Source: Clostridiales bacterium UBA4696
GTDB taxonomy: Bacteria > Bacillota > Clostridia > Oscillospirales > Oscillospiraceae
Reading direction: 5' to 3'
NCBI GenBank assembly: GCA_002404795.1
Contig: DHKK01000022.1
Span: 259 to 11,443 of the forward strand
DNA: 11,185 bases
Shown: in pieces, positions 6,922 through 11,185 of the stretch
Layout: every line of letters starts with the position of its first letter
Position numbering within the stretch: position 1 is the stretch's first letter
Translations under genes and position numbers: made by a program
Notes under the pieces: model-generated
Database searches by the model: none
Seen by the model: the letters and a program-made list of their open reading frames with translations, nothing else
Told to the model about the DNA's origin: nothing

Positions 6922-6950
6922 ATTATAAATGGCGGGCAAAAAAATTTCAA
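6922..6950 (-). promoter_or_regulatory. Sigma-A-type promoter for the ssnA leader
   Basis: On the minus strand TTGAAA (6945-6950), a 17-bp spacer and a perfect TATAAT (6922-6927) form a near-consensus promoter. Initiation is expected near 6915. The spacer and -35 lie inside one arm of the inverted repeat at 6927-6980. Confidence 0.75.
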
Positions 6951-6980
6951 TGCTCCTGCAAAATTTTTTGCCCGCCATTT
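6927..6980. repeat. 20-bp inverted repeat overlapping the ssnA promoter
   Basis: Arms 6927-6947 and 6961-6980 are reverse complements except for one extra A:T pair, with a GGCGGGC/GCCCGCC core flanked by A/T runs. They surround a 13-bp loop. In plus-strand RNA the hairpin is followed by a T run, so it looks like a terminator, but no plus-strand gene precedes it. It may be a bidirectional terminator, a regulatory palindrome, or a remnant of a mobile element. Confidence 0.7.
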
Positions 6981-7088
6981 TTTACAAACTTCACCGCCCG
7001 TTTTTGAGCAATCTGCGCGGAATTTGCGATAGGGGAACAGGGAGGATGCGATCGTGCGATCGTAAACAGCAGATCACAGAACAAAGAT

Positions 7089-7120
7089 CCCCGCGCCGCG
7101 GCATTTGCCGCGGCGCGGGG
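7089..7120 (-). terminator. Strong terminator after the DUF1540 gene
   Basis: CCCCGCGCCGCGG and its complement form a perfect stem of at least 13 bp around a small CATTTG loop, 10 bp past the DUF1540 stop codon. On the minus strand it is followed by AUCUUUGUU, a modest U-tract. It probably closes the xpaC-telA-TPM-DUF1540 unit. Confidence 0.75.
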
Positions 7121-7130
7121 TGCGGGAAAT

Positions 7131-7304
7131 TTACTTCTTGACGAAGGACAGGCAGTCGGTGCACTGGTCGACAGTCGGGTCGCATTCATGCGTACCGATG
7201 CAGACCTTGTCGAGCGAGCAGTAGTCGGCGCAGCCGCAGTGGTTGTTGCACTGGGTCACGTGGCATTCGATGGCGTGGTTAGCTTTTTCGTTTGCGAAAC
7301 TCAT
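7131..7304 (-). CDS. DUF1540 cysteine-rich mini-protein
   Basis: This 57-residue protein has nine cysteines (C14, C19, C23, C25, C29, C35, C41, C48, C51) and histidines at 10, 15, 22 and 39. The pattern IECxVTQCxxHC, then VCIGTHECDPT and QCTDCLSFVKK fits the DUF1540 family of short Firmicutes proteins, whose function is unknown. Paired Cys/His spacing suggests binding of zinc or another metal. There is no signal peptide or membrane segment, so it is probably cytoplasmic. AAGGAGG lies 10 nt before the ATG. It follows the TPM-domain gene by 84 bp with no convincing promoter between, and is followed by a strong terminator, so it is likely the last gene of the xpaC operon. Confidence 0.9.
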   Translation of the reverse strand: MSFANEKANHAIECHVTQCNNHCGCADYCSLDKVCIGTHECDPTVDQCTDCLSFVKK

Positions 7305-7388
7305 ACGAAATATTCCTCCTTTATAAGGTTCGGAATTAGTATGTCCGCAAGCAAAGCCGCTATCCTGGAAAATTTTTCAGAACGAACC

Positions 7389-8330
7389 TTACCGCCGTCC
7401 GCCGCCAAAGCCGCCGCGCGAGCCGCCGCCCGGCCTCGGCCCTCCGCCGAAGCCGCCGGGGCGCGGACCGCCGCCGAACCCGCCGGGCCGCGGGCCGGGG
7501 CCCGGGCCGGGCCCATGATGGTGGTGTCGGTTCGAAAACAGCGAGCCGAGGAACAGGCCGGACCAGAAGCCGCCGCCACCACCTCCGCCGCCTCTGCGGC
7601 CGGAGCCGAAGATGGCCTTCAGGATCCAGTAGATGATCAGAATGGTGATGATGGTGCCGATCACGCTTTTTCTCCTTCCATAGCCGGTCTGCTGGACCGG
7701 CTCCTCCGCCTGCGGCGCGGCAGCGCCCGTCAGGTTGGACTTGCACCAGCTGTAGAGGTCCTTATAAAGGTCCTCGACCGCCTCGTCCGCGTCGGTGTCG
7801 AGGATGGCGGCGAAGCCGTCCTTGAAGATCGACTCGAGCTGGCTGTCGGCGTAGTCTGCCACATACGTGCCGGTCGTCACATACCACGTCTGGGTGTCGG
7901 TGTCGACGGAGAAGAGCATGTCGTACTCGCTCAGGCCCATGGCGTCGAACGCGCTGTTGGTGTAGCTCTCGAGCGACATGCCGCCGGTATCCGCGGTGGT
8001 GAGGATGGCGACGTGCGAGCCGGTTTTGGAATAAATTTTATCGTTGTAGTCTTTGATGGTGTTCTCTGCGCTGCGGGTGAAGAGCCCGGCCTCGTCGCGG
8101 ATGTATTTGTTGGAGATCGTCTCGTCTCCGGCTGTGCCGGAGGACGTCTGCTCCGAAGCCGGGAGGCTGGCGGAGGAGGTCTGTGCGGACGTGTCCTGCG
8201 AGGAAACGGTCTGCACAGGGGCGGTCTCGGCCCCGGACTTCAGGACCGGGGACAGCCCGATGAAAAGCGCCGCGGCGATGGCCAATACGGTGATGGCGAC
8301 CGCAACGCCGGTCTTCTGAAAGAACTTCAT
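7389..8330 (-). CDS. Membrane-anchored TPM-domain protein with Gly/Pro/His-rich tail
   Basis: The 313-residue protein has an N-terminal hydrophobic segment (8-30; signal anchor or signal peptide) and a Ser/Thr-rich linker (36-70). A TPM domain (YgcG/TPM_phosphatase type) lies at about 74-197, with YIRDEAGLFT at 76-85 and HVAILTTADTGG at 106-117. A second membrane helix is at 222-242. The C-terminus is low complexity: Gly8 (247-254), HHHH (269-272), alternating GP, then repeats of GGxPRPGGFGG to residue 313. TPM domains are extracytoplasmic modules with weak or unclear catalytic activity. The topology suggests an outside TPM domain and an inside tail if the first helix stays uncleaved. AGGAG lies 5 nt before the ATG. 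The gene starts 20 bp after telA, implying cotranscription and a shared envelope role. Confidence 0.9.
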   Translation of the reverse strand: MKFFQKTGVAVAITVLAIAAALFIGLSPVLKSGAETAPVQTVSSQDTSAQTSSASLPASEQTSSGTAGDETISNKYIRDEAGLFTRSAENTIKDYNDKIYSKTGSHVAILTTADTGGMSLESYTNSAFDAMGLSEYDMLFSVDTDTQTWYVTTGTYVADYADSQLESIFKDGFAAILDTDADEAVEDLYKDLYSWCKSNLTGAAAPQAEEPVQQTGYGRRKSVIGTIITILIIYWILKAIFGSGRRGGGGGGGGFWSGLFLGSLFSNRHHHHGPGPGPGPRPGGFGGGPRPGGFGGGPRPGGGSRGGFGGGRR

Positions 8331-8350
8331 GGTTACTCCTTATTAGATGT

Positions 8351-9496
8351 TCAGCTGCGCGGCTGCAGAAGCTTCTGCTTCAGCTCGCCCTCGAGCCGGC
8401 GAAGCTCCTGCTCGGCCTCCTGGCGCTTCTTCGCGCCGTCGGTCTGGATCTGCAGGACCTCGTCGAGCGTGGAGATGAGCTGCTCGTTGGTGTGCTTGAG
8501 CGTCTCCATGTCGACGATGCCGCGCTCGGATTCCTTCGCCGTCTCGACGGAGGCCATGTGCAGCATGTCGGCGTTTTTCTGCAGCAGCGCGTTCGTCATG
8601 TCGGTGACCTGCCGCTGGGCCTCCATGGCGCGGCGGGAATTTTCGATGCCGAGCGTCAGGACCATCTGGTTTTTCCACAGCGGGATGGTGTTGAGGACCG
8701 AGGTCTGGATCTTCTCGACGAGCGCGGTGTCGTTGTTCTGGATCATGCGGATCTGCGGGGCGGTCTGCAGCGAGATCATGCGCGTGAGCTCGAGATCGTG
8801 GAGCTTCTTTTCAAACCGGACGCACTTGTTCTCAAAGTCGTTGGCCGCCTGCGCATCTTCGGGCAGGTTCGAGGCCTGGGCCTTTTCGCGCAGCTCGCGC
8901 AGGGTGGTGCTGCGGGCCTCGGCCAGCTTCTGCTTGCCGGCGAGGATATACATGGTCAGCTCCTTGAAATACTGCAGATTCCGGTCGTACATCTGATCCA
9001 TGACGGCCACGTCCTTCAAAAGCGTGACCTTGTGCTTTTCGAGCTCCCCGGAAATGCGGTCGACGTTGACCTCAGCCGTGGAGAAGCGGGCCTTGAGCTC
9101 CTCGGAATTGATCTTTGCCTTGCGGAACAGGCCCGCGATGCCCTTCTTTTCCGGCTCCTCAAGCGTTTTAAGCTCCACGAGCAGGCCGGAGAGCATTGTG
9201 CCGATCTCGCCGAGATCGCCGGTCTTGACCTTGGCCAGGGCGGTGTCGGAGAAGTCCGCGATGTTCTTCTGCGCGGACGCGCCGTACTCGAGCACCTGCT
9301 GCGCGTTTTCCAGATCGATCTGCTTCGCGAAGCTCAGCACGGCCTGCTGCTCGGCAGGGGAGAGGGCGGAAAGATCCGGCCCAGCCTCAGGCGCGGCCTG
9401 TGCCTTGGTGATGAGGTCTTCTTCCTTTTTGACTTCCGGCTGCGCCTGCGCGGAAAGATCCGGGGTCAGCGTCAGCTGGGGGATATATTCGTCCAT
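8351..9496 (-). CDS. telA: TelA/KlaA/YaaN-family toxic anion resistance protein
   Basis: This 381-residue, almost entirely helical soluble protein of the TelA family (B. subtilis YaaN about 386 aa) is named for tellurite resistance, though its chromosomal role is probably envelope stress or membrane-associated and is not settled. Family hallmarks are MYDRNLQYFKELTMYILAG (169-187), QIRMIQNNDTALVEKIQ (248-264) with TIPLWKNQM (270-278), and TNEQLISTLDEVLQIQ (336-351). The first 45 residues are a low-complexity Ala/Glu/Pro-rich segment. A coiled-coil tail rich in Glu, Lys and Gln runs from about 355 to the end. AGGAGG lies 8 nt before the ATG. It starts 34 bp after xpaC, the same pairing as xpaC-yaaN in Bacillus. 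Confidence 0.94.
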   Translation of the reverse strand: MDEYIPQLTLTPDLSAQAQPEVKKEEDLITKAQAAPEAGPDLSALSPAEQQAVLSFAKQIDLENAQQVLEYGASAQKNIADFSDTALAKVKTGDLGEIGTMLSGLLVELKTLEEPEKKGIAGLFRKAKINSEELKARFSTAEVNVDRISGELEKHKVTLLKDVAVMDQMYDRNLQYFKELTMYILAGKQKLAEARSTTLRELREKAQASNLPEDAQAANDFENKCVRFEKKLHDLELTRMISLQTAPQIRMIQNNDTALVEKIQTSVLNTIPLWKNQMVLTLGIENSRRAMEAQRQVTDMTNALLQKNADMLHMASVETAKESERGIVDMETLKHTNEQLISTLDEVLQIQTDGAKKRQEAEQELRRLEGELKQKLLQPRS

Positions 9497-9530
9497 GTTG
9501 TGTTCCTCCTATATAATAGCTTGCAGCGTT

Positions 9531-10235
9531 TTACGCAAAATCTTTCTTCTCTGTTAAACCCTCGCTGGCCATCATCTGCTCCATGACGCGGATGTCGGCG
9601 GTGATGTCGACGACGTCGGACTCAAACAGCGCGTCGAGCTGACGCTGGAAGGCGACGATGACCTTGTCGAGCAGGTCTTCGATCTTCTGCATGCCCTCGG
9701 TGATGTTCTCGGTCTTGACGCTCTGGTTCTGCAGCGTCACATACTGCTCCATGAGCTTGATCGTGGTCGGCAGGTAATAGTTGAGGAACTGCCGGATCTG
9801 CTTGAGCTTTTCCGGATGCTCCTTCACGCAGTCGAAGATCTGCGTGGTCAGCCGCTCGATGAGGTCGATCTGGGCGCTCATGCGCTCGTCGGGGATCTCG
9901 TCGTTGAGCTGGCGGATCTTGGCGATGGAGGTCCTGCCCTGGTAGATGACCGACTGCAGCTCGGGCGGGAGCTTGTCCGCCGCAGGCTGCGGCTGCGGCT
10001 CGGGCTTCGCGGGCTGGGGCTCCGGTGCGGCGGCGGGCGCTTCTTCCGGCGTGTCGGTCTTTTTGCCGCGCAGCACGATGCGCAAAATGCCATATACGAT
10101 CGCCGACACGACCGCGCACGACACGATGCCCCGGAAGGTATTGAGCTTCCCGGCGTACAGCAGCCACACCGCGCCGATCGCGTAGACCGGGATGACCGAG
10201 CGCTTTTTCTGGCTTTTCTTTTTCTGTTCGTCCAT
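9531..10235 (-). CDS. xpaC: XpaC-like protein (5-bromo-4-chloroindolyl phosphate hydrolysis family)
   Basis: The 234-residue membrane protein has a basic N-terminus (KKKSQKKR), two closely spaced hydrophobic helices (about 13-29 and 35-56), a Pro/Ala/Glu linker (62-90) and a helical cytoplasmic domain. The signature FLNYYLPTTIKLMEQY at 150-165 is characteristic of XpaC. The name comes from a phenotype on a chromogenic phosphate; no phosphatase motif is visible and a direct enzymatic role is doubtful. AAAGGA precedes the ATG at 10235. The 5' UTR also holds a small hairpin (CUCCGC/GCGGAG) just before the ribosome site. It is the first gene of the unit, followed by telA after 34 bp, and likely acts with TelA at the membrane. 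Confidence 0.92.
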   Translation of the reverse strand: MDEQKKKSQKKRSVIPVYAIGAVWLLYAGKLNTFRGIVSCAVVSAIVYGILRIVLRGKKTDTPEEAPAAAPEPQPAKPEPQPQPAADKLPPELQSVIYQGRTSIAKIRQLNDEIPDERMSAQIDLIERLTTQIFDCVKEHPEKLKQIRQFLNYYLPTTIKLMEQYVTLQNQSVKTENITEGMQKIEDLLDKVIVAFQRQLDALFESDVVDITADIRVMEQMMASEGLTEKKDFA

Positions 10236-10246
10236 AACGTTCCTTT

Positions 10247-10263
10247 CTCCGCAGGGGGCGGAG
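10247..10263 (-). promoter_or_regulatory. Small hairpin next to the xpaC ribosome binding site
   Basis: On the minus strand CUCCGC and GCGGAG form a 6-bp stem with a five-base loop. The stem ends 11 nt before the ATG and buries a GGAG, leaving AAAGGA as the accessible ribosome site. A modest effect on translation is possible. Confidence 0.35.
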
Positions 10264-10288
10264 CAATACTGAATATTTCTTCAAAATA

Positions 10289-10317
10289 ATAGTAGTACAA
10301 ATAGCGGGGAAAGTCAA
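10289..10317 (-). promoter_or_regulatory. Sigma-A-type promoter for the xpaC operon
   Basis: On the minus strand TTGACT (10312-10317), a 17-bp spacer and TACTAT (10289-10294) make a good promoter. Its start is near 10282, about 47 nt before the xpaC ATG. Its -35 box lies 13 bp from the -35 of the divergent rpe promoter. Confidence 0.75.
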
Positions 10318-10330
10318 CACGCGCGGCGGA

Positions 10331-10360
10331 TTGACAACCGCCGGGGCCACACGGTATAAT
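10331..10360 (+). promoter_or_regulatory. Sigma-A-type promoter for rpe
   Basis: The consensus hexamers TTGACA (10331-10336) and TATAAT (10355-10360) are separated by 18 bp. Initiation is expected near 10367, giving a leader of about 148 nt before the rpe start. This is the only strong plus-strand promoter seen in the window. Confidence 0.8.
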
Positions 10361-10363
10361 AGC

Positions 10364-10389
10364 GCAAAGGCCGCCGGAGCGGCCCTTGC
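10364..10389 (+). promoter_or_regulatory. Strong 5'-end hairpin in the rpe leader
   Basis: GCAAAGGCCGC and GCGGCCCTTGC pair (11 positions, one mismatch) around a CGGA loop at the very start of the predicted rpe transcript. A second long hairpin follows (about 10403-10446, with TGCG/CGCA, CAGGA/TCCTG and a GC-GGAA-GC tip). No U-run follows either, so they look like 5' stabilising or regulatory structures rather than terminators. Confidence 0.4.
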
Positions 10390-10514
10390 GGGCGGCCGGA
10401 CCGGCTGCGCAGGAGAACAGCGGAAGCATCCTGCCGGCGCACGGCCGCACAACCATATCTATGCCCGCGGCCGCAGGGCGGTGCGGCGCTATTTTATGTA
10501 TTGGAGGCATTTTC

Positions 10515-11165
10515 ATGATCCGTGTATCTCCCTCTATCCTGGCTGCCGATTTTGCCGATCTCGGGCGGGACATCGGCAAGATCCGGCAGGCCGGCGCCGA
10601 GTATGTTCATATTGACGTTATGGACGGCCTGTTTGTTCCCAATCTTTCCATCGGTCTGGCCCCGATCCCGTGCATCCGCAGGATCACCGACCTGACGCTG
10701 GACGTGCACCTGATGATCGACCGGCCCGTGCGCTATGTCGAGCGCTTCTGCGAGGCGGGGGCGGATATCGTGACGGTCCACGTCGAGGCCGACACGCCGG
10801 AAAATACCCTCGAGGCCATCCGTCGCATCCGCGCCTGCGGCAAAAAGCCCGCCGTCTGCGTCAAGCCGAAGACCCCGGCCGAGGCCGTGCTGCCGTATCT
10901 GGAGCTGGTGGACCTGATCCTCGTGATGACGGTCGAGCCGGGCTTCGGCGGCCAGAGCTTCATGGCCGACATGATGCCGAAGGTCTCCGAGATCCGCAAG
11001 TATATTGACGAGCGCAACCCGGCCTGCGAGCTGGAGGTCGACGGCGGCGTCAACGCCCAGACCGCCAGACTCTGCACCGCCGCCGGCGCCAACGTCCTCG
11101 TCGCCGGCAGCGCCTTCTTCAAAGCCGAAGACAAGGCCGCGTTCGTCAAGGCGATTAAGGAATAA
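10515..11165 (+). CDS. rpe: Ribulose-phosphate 3-epimerase
   Basis: This 216-residue cytoplasmic TIM-barrel enzyme interconverts D-ribulose 5-phosphate and D-xylulose 5-phosphate in the pentose phosphate pathway. Family residues are all present: SPSILAADF at 5-13, HIDVMDG at 32-38 (metal ligand H32, catalytic D34), H65 in DVHLM, the phosphate loop EPGFGGQSF at 141-149, catalytic/metal D176 in EVDGGVN, and the second phosphate contact in VAGSAFF (196-202). The length is normal for the family. The ATG at 10515 follows GGAGG with 7 nt spacing; an in-frame extension back to about 10386 is GC-rich leader sequence and not credible. The gene is divergent from xpaC. In many Clostridia rpe lies next to rsgA and a thiamine pyrophosphokinase gene; the upstream neighbour here is different and the downstream one is out of view. 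Confidence 0.97.
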   Translation: MIRVSPSILAADFADLGRDIGKIRQAGAEYVHIDVMDGLFVPNLSIGLAPIPCIRRITDLTLDVHLMIDRPVRYVERFCEAGADIVTVHVEADTPENTLEAIRRIRACGKKPAVCVKPKTPAEAVLPYLELVDLILVMTVEPGFGGQSFMADMMPKVSEIRKYIDERNPACELEVDGGVNAQTARLCTAAGANVLVAGSAFFKAEDKAAFVKAIKE

Positions 11166-11166
11166 C

Positions 11167-11180
11167 CCCGCCGCAGCGGG
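11167..11180 (+). terminator. Possible start of a terminator after rpe
   Basis: CCCGC and GCGGG form a 5-bp hairpin with a CGCA loop 1 bp past the rpe stop codon. The window ends five bases later, so a U-tract cannot be seen, and it may be an incomplete view of a longer stem. Confidence 0.25.
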
Positions 11181-11185
11181 CCAAA

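Noticed and set aside
6522..6950. 142-codon minus-strand frame running from the promoter region into ssnA
   Set aside because: It crosses the terminator hairpin and the MITE-like palindrome and then overlaps ssnA in another frame; there is no protein-like signal.
7047..7062. Tandem TGCGATCG repeat
   Set aside because: Only two 8-bp units between a terminator and a promoter region; no iteron array or other context supports a function.
7305..7388. Separate promoter for the DUF1540 gene
   Set aside because: TATAAA near 7320-7325 has only TTGCGG at a 19-bp spacing, and TACTAA has no acceptable -35; neither is convincing.
10403..10446. Resemblance of the rpe leader to bacterial SRP RNA (GC-GGAA-GC tip)
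   Set aside because: The GGAA tetraloop is present, but the conserved flanking internal-loop sequence of SRP helix 8 (CAGG and AGCAG context) is missing.
10386..10514. In-frame extension of rpe upstream of 10515
   Set aside because: It lacks a ribosome site and is Ala/Gly/Arg-rich leader translation; family members begin at MIRVSPSILAADF-like sequence.
1..11185. CRISPR arrays, tRNA or rRNA genes, transposase genes
   Set aside because: No regularly spaced direct repeats, no cloverleaf with a CCA end and conserved T-loop, no rRNA sequence and no transposase motif were seen on either strand.

Overview
This is a GC-rich window (above 50% by eye) that reads as the chromosome of an anaerobic, gut-type Clostridia, most likely Oscillospiraceae or a relative. 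The reasons are strong AGGAGG-type ribosome binding sites, an XpaC/TelA gene pair, a DUF1540 cysteine-rich mini-protein, YgfK and SsnA homologues, and short palindromic intergenic elements. The taxonomic placement is inference. Nine complete genes are supported, eight on the minus strand and one (rpe) on the plus strand, plus a possible gene 3' end at the left edge.

Left block (about 80-6950, transcribed right to left): a sigma-A-type promoter at 6922-6950 is followed by an apparent ~105-nt structured leader ending in an intrinsic terminator (6811-6841). Then come a ~161-bp imperfect palindrome resembling a MITE (6645-6805), an ssnA-like amidohydrolase, a ~105-bp nested inverted-repeat element (5132-5236), a small unknown four-helix membrane protein, the large Fe-S flavoprotein ygfK, a terminator-like hairpin, and a neurotransmitter:sodium symporter (NSS) gene with its own promoter. 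SsnA and YgfK are members of the anaerobic purine/urate catabolism gene set. The partners usually seen (ygeW, ygeX, ygeY, hyuA, xanthine dehydrogenase) are not in this window, while an NSS carrier and an unrecognised membrane protein are.

Right block (7089-10317, also right to left): promoter, xpaC, telA, a membrane-anchored TPM-domain protein with a Gly/Pro/His-rich tail, and a 57-residue DUF1540 protein, closed by a strong GC-rich hairpin at 7089-7120. The short gaps (34, 20 and 84 bp) suggest one transcription unit of cell-envelope type. The biochemical role of XpaC/TelA proteins is poorly defined.

Right edge: ribulose-phosphate 3-epimerase (rpe) is divergent from xpaC. The two promoters lie back to back, with -35 boxes 13 bp apart, and rpe has a long GC-rich leader of about 150 nt.

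The non-coding stretch 6605-7130 holds most of the unexplained structure: a promoter embedded in one arm of a 20-bp inverted repeat, an operator-like palindrome at the start site, alternative RNA hairpins ahead of a terminator, and the MITE-like element directly after it. This stretch is the best candidate for something undescribed. No tRNA, rRNA, CRISPR array or transposase gene was seen.
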